Shown: positions 48,196-59,835, counted from the first letter of the stretch. The stretch: 64,000 nt of DNA from Chiua virens (GCA_019787685.1 JAHNUO010000028.1:124001-188000), one strand, 5' to 3'. Numbers and translations: made by a program. Notes: generated from the sequence alone by a model not told the origin.

Positions 48196-51100
48196 TCACG
48201 AGAGATCGAAACCCGCGCCCGATGAAATTGCCTGAAGGAGCTTTTCTCGAAGCACTTTCTCACTCGTGTACCTCGGAAGCTAGACAAAGGCGGTATATGT
48301 CAGCGCGAAGTGGTCTCGAAGCGATGGCGCAAGCAGTCGGAATTGATTTTACCTTCAGTAGGTTGACGCACGTGCTTGACGTAGGCAAGCGGTGTTGGTC
48401 GCTGCCAGCATCCCGAATTGCAAAGTACGGGTTCAGTTGTTTGAACCCTCTGCGTATTGTCGCGTCAGCATTCCATTCCGTCATAATTGTCACGCAGCCA
48501 AAATCACTCACAATAATGGTGGTCGACTGCAGCTGGTAACAAAACGCAAAAATGCCCGCCTCTGTTCTTGGTCGAAGCTCTCCAGGACCTAGAAGAGGAA
48601 GACACCAATATTTTATCGGCGCTCCCAAAAGGTGAGCACCCGCAACTTACCTCCCAGAATGTTTGGATGGTCGGTTCGTCGTTGTCGTACAATCCGCCAT
48701 AATTGGTGTGTTGTCTCAAATCGTCCAGGTCCACAGGGGCGTTCACGCCACCCAGTAAAATCTGCAATTCTTGTTGATTGAACATACTAAAAGGAGCGAC
48801 CCGTCAGCACTCTGCTCCCATCCCTCCATCGCGTCTAGTATAACGACGGCAAGTTTTTGGGACACGCACCGGAGCCATTTTGGGTCTATCATTTCCGAAA
48901 GACCCTCGAAGAATGCTTCGCTTTGCAGCTTTATTTGCTTACTGAGCTTGTAGTGGGACATAAGATATATGTATTGGAGTCTGTTCTCTCTTGTCACGGG
49001 GATATTACTGCCATTGGGGATAAGGTCGATGGCTTTCGCAACTCCAAATTCTATCGTCGAATATTCAAGATTTAAACTCGGCTGTCCAGGGAGACATGAC
49101 CTACCTTCAGTAGCGACGGTGAAATTCAGTGACAAGTCGTCCATATTACCTGTGTAATTCTTCAGGAAGATGAGTCCCTGATAGAGATCTGGATCTAGAG
49201 ACGCGAGATCATCAAGGAAGCTCTGCTTTCCCAGCCACTGGATGTTCGTTAGCCTACTGTGCATCCACTATCGAACACTTCACCTTCGCGAGGAAAAATC
49301 CGGCGAACGCTACCTCCACCAAAATACCCTCATATAGCGCTTTCCCCAAAATGCGACCTATGAATCGATACCAATTGAGGCTGTGTGCTGCACGCCAGGG
49401 AAAATAATTATTAGCAGTCAAAGTAGTATAGTGCACGACTTACGCTCAGTAGCGTAGGAATGAGGGTTAGGATAGATCTCGTTTTTCTTGTTCGCAAGCC
49501 ACAATCCACGGTCCGTATCAAAAACCTCCTTGCACAACGAGGTGAAGAATTCTTTAAACACTCCACCACCATCGATTCCAGCCCTTTGTTATGGCATGTT
49601 CAGAATTCCCAGAAATGTATACTTTAAGGAAAAATCAACTCACTCCGGTTCTCCGAACTGGTCGATGAAAGTGATACTAATTGGAGCTCGAAGGTCTACT
49701 TCCGAGAGTCGATCGTATCCGTCCTCAGCAATGTGGGTTCTTCTAATAGATGCTTCCGTTTTGCCTCTGCGCGAAAATTGGTCGAAACCTCTATTTTCCA
49801 TGTCGCTCTGAACAAATCGGCGGAAAATGTGCACCCGGGTCTCGAATGGTATAGCAAACGGAATGTTGTTGAGCACTCCTAATCGTGGAGATAAACGAAC
49901 CAATTGGCGACGGGCACTAGAGCGAGGGACTGATGATTCGTCAACTTGTTGTTCCTCGTACCTGAGATATGCAAAGTGAGTTTTTATGAAAACACGTCCG
50001 AATTAGAATAGTTCGTACACGGCCGCCTCAATGAAAGAGTTCATATCTATTTGAGAACTCAACTGCCAGTGGTCCTCTGGCATGAATGGTCGTCGAGATC
50101 TATTCAAAGTATCAGTTGGATTTAACCCAAAAGAATCGTATCAGTCGCACTCTCTAGCGTGAATCGCCTGTAAACACTTGGTAATCCTATCACGCACGCC
50201 CTCCCAAGAAAGGTTGAGCCCGGGAGCCATTGTTTCCTGTATTTTTGCTTGGTCTTCTCTCCAGTACAATGTAAAAGCGATGTTGAAGAGGGTTCGCGAG
50301 AATGGAATGAGTTCATTCAAGGTGAGTGTAGTTCGAGAGCCGGAGAAGAATTCGTCATCAGTCATAGTCAGGAGGGATTGCGTATATAAGTCGGTAAGGA
50401 GAAGCAATGGTGGCCAATATGACCCAAGGGAGGGATCTTGATAAGTCGATCAGGTTCGTGTAGTTTGGGGTAAGAAAAGATCTTGGACACATACCCATGA
50501 GTGATGAAAGATTTTCATCGCAACCAAGTGGTGTTGTTCGGACATATTCGCGGTATATCTCGCGCACGAGACCTCCGCCACCATACAAGAGTAAGGTGGT
50601 AAGAGCCTTTTCCTTCCTCGCGGGCCAGACAACATTGAGACTGAGGAGCATTGGAACCAAGTCTGAGAGCAGCTCTGGATGCTTTTGCGCAGTTTTCAGC
50701 AGTGCATTTAGATGGTTCGGAGATGGTAACATTTGCAGACGCTTTCTGGTCCGCAAGTCGATGGGTGGGAGGGCGGATCGCGAAGCCATAATCTTTACTG
50801 GAGGTCCGGAATCTGAGTCACTGTCGTCTGCCCAAGGCGCTGGCGCCGCTTGAGAGTTCTGAGGTTGCGGTGGTTCCAGAGCGTGGAGCGGCAACACATT
50901 TAATAAAGCGGAAAGGAGCTGAAGGTAAACCTTCAGCGATGATACTGGGAGAGTCGAATATCGAGGAGGGGTAAAGGCGAGAAGATTTGCAACAATATTG
51001 ATCTGTGACGGTGTGGATGTTATGGCGATGATGTCGGGAATACACGATGATAGCACATGCAGATAGGCGAGAGGAAGTTGTCCGGATAGTTCTGAGAGTG

Positions 51101-52014
51101 ATGCAAGAGGGATACGGTAAGGAAGTAAGGGAAGTGCAAAGATGTGTGAGACGAAATCCCTAAAACACATGGTAAATAGTTCTTGCGACGACGTGAGCTG
51201 AGAGAGCGGGAGATAGAGAATTTTCACGAGATAAGGGAGCGATGGGTTATCCTTGGTCTCCGGTTCCTGTATGAAATGATGAATTGTTAGAGCCTATATG
51301 CGGCCCAGAGGAATGAGTTTCGCTAACAATTGTCGTTATAGCACGTGCGAGGTATTGGTAGGCACCCTTGTGCGTGACCCGCTGTGATACGCGTAGTGAC
51401 AGCTCAACCCCGGATGGTCCGAGAAGAGTTGCGGTCGATGATGGATCCAGAAGTTTGCACAACACCTGGAGATGCGGCACAGCAGCAGGAACACTGAAAG
51501 GCGTAAAACAGCAGGTCGTCTACGCAATGCTAGATGACTTACCCCGCTCTACTTGATATGGAATGGAGCAGCAAAACAGCAACGCGACACAGAAGAGTTA
51601 TCCAATGATCCCGATCAGGACCCTGCGCCGGTCCAAACAACAGCGCTGCCACTAGGGTTAGAAGACGCCATCATCAGGAGAACACAAAGTACCATCATCT
51701 TGGGACATTCTTTCGGACCATATGCTGAGAAGTTCCTCATCTTGTCCAACAAGGACCAGACAACGCAGGGCTGTGAGGCAAGTGACTTTCTCAAGGAATA
51801 CTTGACGCAATTGCTGTCGGATACGCCGGGATTCACTTGCACCACGCCACCACGACTGTATTCGAATAGCATTCTCTTCTCGCTTGCGCTGCGCTTCCCG
51901 TTCCATCCGCCGAGCCCGCGCTTGGTCCAGAATCGCAGCTTGAGATGATACGGAAGTGGAGCCTCCTAAGTTGATCTCGCGCCGCCTAAGTTCATTTCCG
52001 AATAATGGAAGCAT
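48196..52014 (-). CDS. HUL5: HECT E3 ubiquitin ligase, HUL5/UBE3C type
   Basis: About 1,050 aa in some 17 exons. Attaches ubiquitin chains, in yeast largely at the proteasome and to misfolded proteins. The N-terminus MLPLFGNELRRREINLGGST is followed by a basic IQ-like segment (AIRIQSWWRGASESRR). The middle is a helical region with an acidic insert (WADDSDSDSGPP). The HECT domain includes DRLSEVDLRAPISITFIDQFG, NWYRFIGRILGKALYEG, LGKQSFLDDLASLDPDLYQG, LRQHTNYGGLYDNDEPTI, FLRFVTSCSRPPLLGF and the catalytic Cys in TSSTCVNLLKLP. The last exon ends LLQAISSGAGFDLS with TGA at 48198-48196. No damage was seen. Tail-to-tail with the DAHP synthase. Confidence 0.93.
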
Positions 52015-52739
52015 GTTCAGAATATCTGTTCGTCGATATGCAGCTGGGAGTGATTTATCCTCTTGAAAGTAGAAGTAAGCGACAACAAGTGAGGAGGCAA
52101 GATGATCGCGCGTTCATCATCAAAACATAGCGGTTATGTAACCCTAACCCTACCATAGGTGCATTACTAAGAAATGCTCGTATCTTCGCGCTCATTCCAA
52201 TCTTTACAACCTACCTTCAAATCCAACTAGGAAACCTGATGCAGTCCACTTCTCAATCTGACCTAGTATTAACGCGAAGCAAGAAACCAACGCCTGCAAG
52301 AATAAGATAGGCTTCACCTGAGAGTTCGCTGGTCTTATCCTATATGTATTACTTATCCAATCTAGTCGCTGGATTAACTTCTGGACCCAAGTTCAATCTC
52401 GCCCCCACACCGAGGATTGGGCTCTCTTGTCGTTCAGAATTGACTTTTCCACTCCGTATGTGTCACGCGTCGGGTACCTCAAGGGAATAGACGAGCGACA
52501 TTCGACGCAAGTTCGGACATCAGCACAGTTCAAGTGTCTGGCGATTACCAAGTTGAGTGTCGACGAACGATGTACCATCAGTCATAGTATTTTGGTTCAT
52601 CGATGAGGCATTACTTAGGCTGTTGTTCCTACCTGACTCCGAGTCCTTACGGATTTTCTCAAAACTGATGGCATCACAGAGTAACGTCTTGCTTTCTTAT
52701 TGGCGTTCGTCGTCCCCTCACGTCTATGCGGTTTTGTAG
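52015..52739. other. Intergenic, no gene recognised
   Basis: Promoter side of HUL5. A short telomere-like CCCTAACCCTA run occurs near 52141 but is only two units. Nothing else recognised. Confidence 0.35.
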
Positions 52740-53575
52740 GTTTTACGCTACAAAGTTCGGTTTCGAGAGCAGATACGCTGCCTTCCAAGAGCACACTCTC
52801 ATATCTGCGGACCTGGCTTGCAAAGCGTCCATTGCGAGTCAACCGTTTCTGACCCCGTCCAATATTAGATTCCCAACAAGATCGCTTTTGAACAAGCTGC
52901 CTCGATCTGTATCGGTATCATGCCGTTCGCAGTTACCTACATTCCGGAACCCCACGGGTTTGGTTTCACCGCTTCGTTCAAGAGCGAGAACGGGGTTGGA
53001 AAATATACAGGACAGCCAATTTAAGTTCTCATCATGGCAGGCGCCTGTTCGCTAGGCCAAAATGGCAAGTCCATGTACACCCTTGACCACGCCCGACTAC
53101 TGACACAAAAACCCACCACCAGCCATTTAACTTGCCAGGCTTTCCGGATTCTCCCCAATCGTCACCACTGCGTCCCTGCATAATGCAGACCACCTCCAGT
53201 CCCTCGAGGCCACTCACGTACTGGTTCGCCGTCTAACCAAGGACGTACGGAAGGAAAGGATTGCACAGATCTGCGACGGCACACCCCTTCTGTACGCGTT
53301 TGGCACGATCTCTGTCGAGGAAACCCAGCGGGCTGCATACGAGTCCCTCGCGCCGGGCGGAAAGCTCACTGAGGTGTTTCAACACTTTTCACCCAGGCAC
53401 GACCCAGAGAGCGGCAAGAAGGCATTACAAGCATGGGCTTGCCGAAGGCAAAGTCAATGTTGTGGAAGTGCTCCCAGATGGACTGAATGGTGTGAAGGCA
53501 GGGCTAGAGAGGCTAGAGCGTGGCGAGGTAAGCGCCTGCAAGCTCAACATTCGACCGCAAGAAACAGAGTTTTGA
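52740..53575 (+). pseudogene. Decayed zinc-type (MDR) alcohol dehydrogenase / enoyl reductase
   Basis: Pieces in the right order but different frames match medium-chain dehydrogenase/reductases of the toxD-like fungal group. At 52756-52830: GFESRYAAFQEHTLI. At 52885-53040: EQAASICIGI, PHGFGFTASF, VGKYTGQPI followed by a stop. At 53130-53400: LSGFSPIVTTASLHNADHLQ, KERIAQICDGTPLLYAFGTI, TQRAAYESLAPGGKLTE. At 53440-53575: GLAEGKVNVVEVLPDGLNG and LERLERGEVSACKL. The N-terminal GroES-like half is missing and at least two frameshifts and one stop are needed, so the gene is dead. The nucleotide-binding glycine motif is eroded. Confidence 0.75.
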
Positions 53576-53845
53576 GGACACGTTTATTCCGCTCTTTCAC
53601 AAATTTCCAGCATTCGATCGATGTACTATTCAGTTTGTCCACCGTATTGTTTGTAAAAATAGAAATCAAGATGTGATTACATGAAATCCCGGAGGAAGGC
53701 AATCGAACGCACATTGTATGTGGCACCACGAGTTATCATTGCAGTGGGATTCTGGGAATCGGGATGCTTTAATACAAAAATCGAAGCCACAGCATGCAAT
53801 ACTTGGTAGCCATCGAATCAAAGCCAGACCTGCCTCGGCGCAGGC

Positions 53846-54415
53846 CTACACCTGCCTGTTCTCCTTCACATCCCACAAGCCACACCGTCCCTCACCGACC
53901 ATTCTCACTGAATATTCCTTCTCAACCCATGGCACCCACACGAGCGTGTCGAAAAGTTTGGCATCATTTGCCGACACGGCCGCGGCATACTTAGCTCCAC
54001 CTGGTGCATAACAGGATTCAACGCTCCGTTACAGACAGACCTTGTGACAAGATTCTTCACCTGCATTAGCTGCCATCATGAGTGGCCCCGCAAGAGGAAC
54101 GCCAATCTCTCCCCAACCAGTGAGGACGGACGTGAGCCCGATGACGACGGACGCCGTCCCCATTGCACACGCCGTCCCGATGGTGGCGCCCATTTTCCAG
54201 GAATCCTTCGGACAAAACTCGCGCGATCGACAGACTCGACCAACATGGTCTTGTCGCTCGACCCAGCGCGCCTGAAATCCGAGTGGGAGTGTCGGGATGT
54301 CTTTCGTCCAGCGCTCGCCTGGCTGAAGGTTGTTCTTCCAGTGTGCCGGTGCGACAATGAAGAAGGCAATATGGATGGCTTCGTCGAGGTTGTTGATTAT
54401 GGTGAGATTTGGCAT
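53846..54415 (-). CDS. 169-aa protein of unknown function, copy B
   Basis: Exon 1 54415-54061 and exon 2 54000-53846, exactly the same lengths as copy A at 29693-30262 (355 and 155 nt), with the same 60-nt intron. The protein starts MPNLTIINNLDEAIH and keeps AHWKNNLQPGERW, FQARWVERQD, the Gly/Ala-rich segment and FDTLVWVPWVE. Exon 1 differs from copy A at 21 of 355 bases, of which only two are silent by my count; exon 2 has one codon gained and one lost plus several replacements. It is therefore a fairly recent inverted duplication about 24 kb away. Both copies are open throughout, and both keep splice sites, which argues against either being dead. Function unknown. Confidence 0.82.
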
Positions 54416-55599
54416 CCTTATTTTCTGGCGCGATGGATGGGTTCGAAGATGCCAGGCTGAGAGGGTGGGCGAGGGGCGAGCGCGTGAGTTGAGGTTTAAG
54501 GACAACGAGGTGCAAGTGTGTTATTTATTGGAAACAGGCGAAGGCGGCTATGCGGCGCAACCCCTGTGGTTGAATTAGAAGGAACACGCGGCACTTGCGA
54601 AGTCCACGACTCAGCATCGAAGTCAAGATTCATTGACTATGGTCCTAGAACGCCGTCTTCCACCGTGGTTGTTCGCTCCGAGTTCAAACATCTATGCGTA
54701 GCAATATCACTGCGCGGATCCGCCCAAATAGGCTTAGACTCCCTGGGGGCCGAGTTAAATCGAACATCCATCCATCCAGCCTAGGGTTCGACGTTGAACT
54801 TCTCATAGAAGCATCGGAGATGGTCCTCGAACAGTGGCGCGTTGGCGGTTCTTCGGCAGCAAGCCGCACCGTACGCATGCCCATTGTCCAGAGTTGCGTG
54901 GCGACGGTTGACCCACCGGGTGAGCAGACTGTTTGGGTTCTAGGTCCTAGTCTTCACAGTCTTGGAAGCGTCCTTCGTCATGCGCGCCGACTCGGCGCCA
55001 AGTGACATTTACCACCTCATTTTCCTAACGAACATCCGCAGGGATAAGATTCATCGATTTTGAAATGGTTATCAGACTCACCACTGTGCCGACTCCATAA
55101 AAGTGGTGGAACCTATGGGGAAAGTGGCACATCAATGTTGTTGGATAGTTCGACGAGAAACTCAGACTGACCATCGTCGCCCGCTCCCGTTTCAATCCTG
55201 ATAAATTTGAATAGAGTTGTCCCGTGAAATGATAAGGTAGCATATCACTGGCACTACCTAGGCCAGCTCATTTCACAATGCCTACTCGACAGGAGCAAGC
55301 AGAATTTGTGTGGGTTGTGATCGATATCAATAGTTACCTCAACCTTAGTACTAGGTTGGGTGAATACTTACAGCACAAGTCCCCGGCCTGATCTCCTTCG
55401 GCCATAAGCCAGGTCGCAAAGTCATCCAAGCGCTTCTCAACTTCGTCTGGATCCCTTCGATATCGTCACCGACCCTACTTCGCTTGGAATGCTGTTTCCT
55501 GACATAAAGCAATACCTCGATACGCCTGCCGGGAAAGAACCCCCATTCATTTTCTGCCCAGGTATTCAATCGTAGGGAACCAGACGTATCTTGCTGAGA
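54416..55599. other. Intergenic, unresolved
   Basis: The first ~70 bp (54416-54490) are the duplicated 5' flank of the 169-aa gene. Frames at 54694-55005 (plus, 103 codons) and 55351-55569 (minus) are unassigned. Confidence 0.35.
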
Positions 55600-56330
55600 G
55601 ACTTACCAAGACACGTTCAAAGGGTCTCTGAACTTGAAAGTCATAACGCCCTCCGACTTCTGTAAGCATGGCGAACTGATCAGTGAATGCTTGTGTAGCA
55701 AGGAGATTCCTACATCATGCAGAACCACGTTCGTCACGCTCTCCTTGAAATACACCACCAACGCCTCGCCACTAAACGACCCATCCCCGGTCGCGTACAG
55801 CTTCACCTTGGGCTCACCTTCGCCATCTTCCTCAATCACCCCAAACTTGCCAAACCGCTCCACGATCTTTTCAGTAGCCGCGTCGGGCGGTAAACTCGTG
55901 ACATTGACGACCGTGTTCTTGGAACGAGGTTGTTGTCGACCTACGCTTCGTCGACGACCCCGCGGGTGGCGTCGCGAACGTGTAATCCTCAGGTTCTTTC
56001 CCTGGCATGGGGAAGAGGAAAGGCACAGTATATACGCTCAGGGACGTACTTCAGACTCATCGGAAAACCGTACCTCCTCATCGACACCGCAACGGAGCCT
56101 GAGTAGGCTGCTTGCCGTTTTCGTAAAAGGTCTTCATCGACCTGTAAAGGATGTGAATCTCGGTGATTCGCTTTCAAAGGCAGCCCGCGTGGCGGCTCAG
56201 TGTCATTTGGTTGTGTCATGCTCGAGTTCAGTCCCATCTTCTTGTTCGTATTTCCATGTCCCCGTCTCCGTCGAGAAATACACGAAGAGGTCTGTCGGTG
56301 TGGCAGATGGGGAAGATTTAACATTGTCAA
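55600..56330 (-). pseudogene. Decayed CUS2/Tat-SF1-like splicing factor gene
   Basis: Tat-SF1/CUS2 proteins bind U2 snRNP through RNA-recognition motifs. Read on the minus strand: FVYFSTETGTWKYEQEDG and TELEHDTTK followed by stops (about 56290-56190), then VDEDLLRKRQAAYS (about 56145-56100), then KEPEDYTFATPPAGSSTKRR (about 56010-55950), and in another frame SKNTVVNVTSLPPDA with FGKFGVIEEDGEGEPKVKLY and GSFSGEALVVYFKE (RRM1). After this the similarity ends; no second RRM was found. Frame changes and stops between the blocks show a dead, truncated copy. Presumably an intact gene lies elsewhere in the genome. Confidence 0.72.
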
Positions 56331-56395
56331 CGTTTCAACGATCAAGGCAGGGGACCCGGAGTTATTTGTACACTTTGGTAACCAAACAGACTTGT

Positions 56396-57375
56396 TCAAA
56401 CTTGAAATTTGTAGTATTTTGCAAGACTCTCCACCAACCGGACCAGCCTCCCCCCTTCCAAAACCTTGAACTCCTCCACCTCGGATGGAGTCAGCCCATC
56501 TAGCACGAACTGGACCCTGCTCGCAACCGCGAAATCAAGAAAACAGGGCTCCTCCCCAAGCAGGAACATCGACGGTCCTTCCGACACCACGTCCGAGCCA
56601 TCTCGAATCGGACCACGCTCGTAAAGCGCCGTGACCTTGGCTATCACCCCCCTAATTGCCTCGACTCCCTGCCTCACGCGCTCTGTGCGCTCCTCCGCGC
56701 TGTCAGAGCAGGCACTGATCAACGTCGTCCACACGTCCCCGAGCCATTTGGCACGTGTCTTGTGATAATATGCCTTGCTAACGGAGTTGAGGCGTTGGCT
56801 AGCCAAGACGAGGAACACGAGACGCGGTGCGAGTTCTCGCGAATTGGCATTGTCAGTCTCGTTGGTCGAGGTATCGCCGGGCGTACCAGCAGCGTTCAGG
56901 CTGGCGGCTGTACTTTGAGACGACCCAGGACGACGCCCGCCTTGTGATCCAAATGAAAGGGAGAGCACATTCCCAGCATGCTCCATTAATGCGCGCGCAG
57001 CAGGGCTCATCAGCTTGGGCGTCTCAGGGTATGTTTCGTCCAAGTACGTTGCGATAGCAAGCGAGTCAACGATGACCGCACCGGTGTTTGGGTCCTCGAT
57101 CGCAGGGAGGGTGTACGGCCCTTGGTCGATGCCTTTCGACTGGAGTAATGCTGAGATGTCGGGGAACTCGACCCAAACGGTCGTAAACGGCAACCCCTTG
57201 TATCCGAGAGAGTACCTGGCGAAACCGTGATAGGCAACGAGATCCAGGATTCAGACATGACGCAGTAGGAAGTTCAACAAACTTACCTGGTCTTCATGGT
57301 ATTTGGGGACCAGGGTCGGCCCGGGGTGATGCATGGAATATCGTAGAGGATGATGGTCTTCAGTTCGCTTGTCAT
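56396..57375 (-). CDS. Glutathione S-transferase, fungal etherase-like type
   Basis: Exon 1 57375 to about 57287 and exon 2 from about 57218 to 56396, intron with GT..CAG ends; about 300 aa. The thioredoxin-fold half reads IILYDIPCITPGRPWSPNTM, YSLGYKGLPFTTVWVEFPDI, then YTLPAIEDPNTGAVIVDSLA with the cis-Pro and the Ser of the glutathione site, and IATYLDETYPETPKL. The helical C-domain contains KTRAKWLGDVW and a late EEPCFLDFAVASRVQFVLDG. The LYDIP...WSPNT...VEYPDI pattern is that of the beta-etherase-like GSTs that are expanded in wood and litter fungi, where roles in detoxifying lignin products are proposed. It lies immediately beside the dead CUS2-like gene; the two coding regions almost touch. 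Confidence 0.87.
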
Positions 57376-57686
57376 CACTCCAACTTGTCGTGAGCTCGTC
57401 ACTTAGTACTTAGGCCTTAGGCGCAATCCAGATCACATAGCCACATAAGTTCTTGGATCGAGTCATGTCCGGAGCCGCCCAAGCAGCGCTCCGTTGTAAG
57501 GAAACGTATTCCCAGTTCCCAATGGAACTACTAGCAGTACATTGAAATTTGAACGGAGTCGGGGGCGACACGAGCACTGTCATTCACACATATCTAGAGA
57601 TAAACGAAAACCATAAGTCATCCTTGCTCCACACACCTGTCGCGAAATGACCAAACACTGGTAGACCAAGCAGTTGGCGTAACATA
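57376..57686. other. GST promoter region
   Basis: About 310 bp between the GST start and the MITE; no motif recognised. Confidence 0.35.
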
Positions 57687-58476
57687 CAGTGATCCCCGGG
57701 CACTTGAGCCACCATGGTCACTTGAGCCAATCGACTTTCACGCACACCATTCGTATCAGAGTGGCACCACAACTATAGTAGCTTGTCAGGAATGTATATA
57801 GGAAGCCATGGAAATTAATAGAGGTCTATACTGTTGTCTGAACATGAGTAATTGCTGAAAATGTGTGTGAAAGTGAGCATTTGTGTGTCGTACAAGTGCA
57901 TATTAGACATGAGCAGCACCTCGTGCCATAGGGACTTCACAGTCAGCCATTAATGACATGTTCTGAATGATTAATCCATTATTAGTGGACGGGATGACTT
58001 GCCAGCGACATGCCGATTGAGTATGCATTTTGTTTGTTTATCTTGTCTTATCAGCTCCGAGATCTTATCAGTAAGTATCTACAATGGCATTGGACAATGC
58101 TTTGACAACCTCATCAAATTTTAGGTGCTACACATTTTGTTACGATATACTACTCATAGCACACCCAATTGTTGGCCGTGCATGCTCCATCAGCAAGAAA
58201 AAATATCGATGATCATGGATAAGATGGCTTTCCCACAACAAATAATCACATAAGCTGTTGATATACTACTTTTGGACTGGCTCAAGTGACCGGTGATGTG
58301 CGATAACACAACGAAAAAAATCCTGCATTCTCCCTGCATGGATGGTCACTATTTTTTTTGTGCACACAGTTTATGTTCAAAGAATGATATTTAAACCACT
58401 CGATCTGATTTATTTGTTGCTGTTGCATGTTGAAACGCATATACATTTTGCTGGCTCAAGTGACCGGGGATCACTG
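57687..58476. mobile_element. TA-flanked MITE with 24-bp inverted ends (790 bp)
   Basis: Left end CAGTGATCCCCGGGCACTTG and onward to AGCCA; the right end, inverted, reads CAGTGATCCCCGGTCACTTG and onward to AGCCA, one mismatch. TA flanks both sides exactly (57685-57686 and 58477-58478). Second partial copies of the inner GTCACTTGAGCC word lie inside both arms (near 57714 and 58277). The inside is AT-rich and has no coding capacity. This fits a non-autonomous Tc1/mariner/pogo element. Its ends differ from those of the element at 19013-20054, so it belongs to a different family. Confidence 0.82.
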
Positions 58477-58652
58477 TAGTTCAATAGGGCTATAAATCCC
58501 CGGGATTTGTTGCCTACTTTTAAAGCGGAGCGGGTCAAGGACGTAGAACTTCGTACGGACGAGTGGGTAATGGGTAGTACTCCCTTGATCTCTCAGGGAT
58601 TGGTCATTGCTTGCAGTTTACACATGTAAATAACTTTACATTGACGAAACAT

Positions 58653-59835
58653 TTAGGTTGCAAGCGAGGTCAGGAAGCTATAAAAAGCGAGGAATGCGGT
58701 TGATGCGGAGGGACGATCGTGTACTTCCGACCAGCAACTCTCTAGGAACTTCCAGTGCTGGTCATCGACTGGCCTCACGCTTGGACGCGCGGGACTTTTA
58801 CCTTGATATAAATTCAACACGATGTGTGCTGCCCTGCTAAACTCGGACCACGGCAATTGGCCAGATAACACCTAGCATCGATCATCGTCCGTCAGAACAC
58901 GCACGGAAGGCAACGCACGACCAACTTACCAACAGTCCGTTACATCCCAGCGAGAATATATCCATCGCCGTACACACTTCCGTTAATTCTTCTCGGAGCA
59001 GTTCGGGAGGCATGAATCGAATGGAGACAGTTTCCCGCAATTCCGAGTCTGCACGAAGGAATGGAAGCCGTTCTGCGATTCGTTCGGGGACGGTTGAGAG
59101 ACCAAAGCCAGACAAACAAGCATTTAGATTTTCGTCGATGAGGATATTGGTCTGAAGTTCCTTCAGTGGACAGTCACTGGGGTAGTGGTCCGAACGTACG
59201 GGGGTGAGGTCTCCATGTGTGACTGGCAATGAGTGGACTGGAACGACATGAGTCATAGTACCCCACGTGGCGAGCATGAGGCAGAACGCACGATATTCTA
59301 ATCCGCTCGAAATATCTACGAGCTGGAAACGAATATGTTCAGGAATGCAGATGAACTAGACGGTTTTGATGCGCTCACCAGCTGTAGCCGGAATTCAATG
59401 CTCATCGTCTCGTCATTTTCGTGTAAAAATTGTTGAAGGGATCCATTGGGCATCCATTTAGATACAAGGGCAATGTAGGGGCTGAATCCGGTGGTGATAC
59501 CAAGGAACGGAAGGACGTTGGGATGATCGAGGCGGTTCCATAGTTCAAGTTCACGACGTATTTCAACAGAAACTTGTCTACGAGCACCGATGGGCTCCCG
59601 AGTGAACAACCGCAAGGCCTTGACAGCAACCTGTACAAAGGTGAATAGTAGACGTCACTCAATGGAAAGTGCCACGACAACCGAGATATGACCAACCGTT
59701 CGTGGTCCAAAAGGATGGTGATATGTGCAACGCCATATGTCTGCGAAAGAACCGCCGGTGACGGGGTGCTCGCCGAGTTGCACTATTTGTCGCGTTAGGT
59801 CCGAAGGAAAGTCAGGGAATGTGATACTGGTAGAT
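58653..59835 (-). CDS. TKL-like protein kinase fold lacking the DFG aspartate
   Basis: The spliced reading gives about 280 residues of a kinase domain. N-lobe: EHPVTGGSFADIWRCTYH, VAVKALRLF with the ATP-site Lys, RRELELWNRLDHPNVLPFLG with the helix-C Glu. C-lobe: YIALVSKWMPNGSLQQFLHE, GLEYLHSLPVTHGDLTPTNIL, a catalytic loop with HGD in place of HRD. The next motif reads CLSGFGLST where family members have DFG, so the metal-binding Asp is Gly. Then FMPPELLREE, MDIFSLGCNGLL, LSGQLPWSE and the end HDRPSASTAFLAFYSFL. Such kinases are greatly expanded in agaricomycetes. With the DFG Asp lost it is probably a pseudokinase. The 5' exon is not placed: an in-frame TGA just upstream of 59835 blocks extension. 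Confidence 0.75.

Noticed and set aside
52138..52156. CCCTAACCCTA telomere-like repeat
   Set aside because: Only two units; chance occurrence between genes is more likely than an internal telomere.
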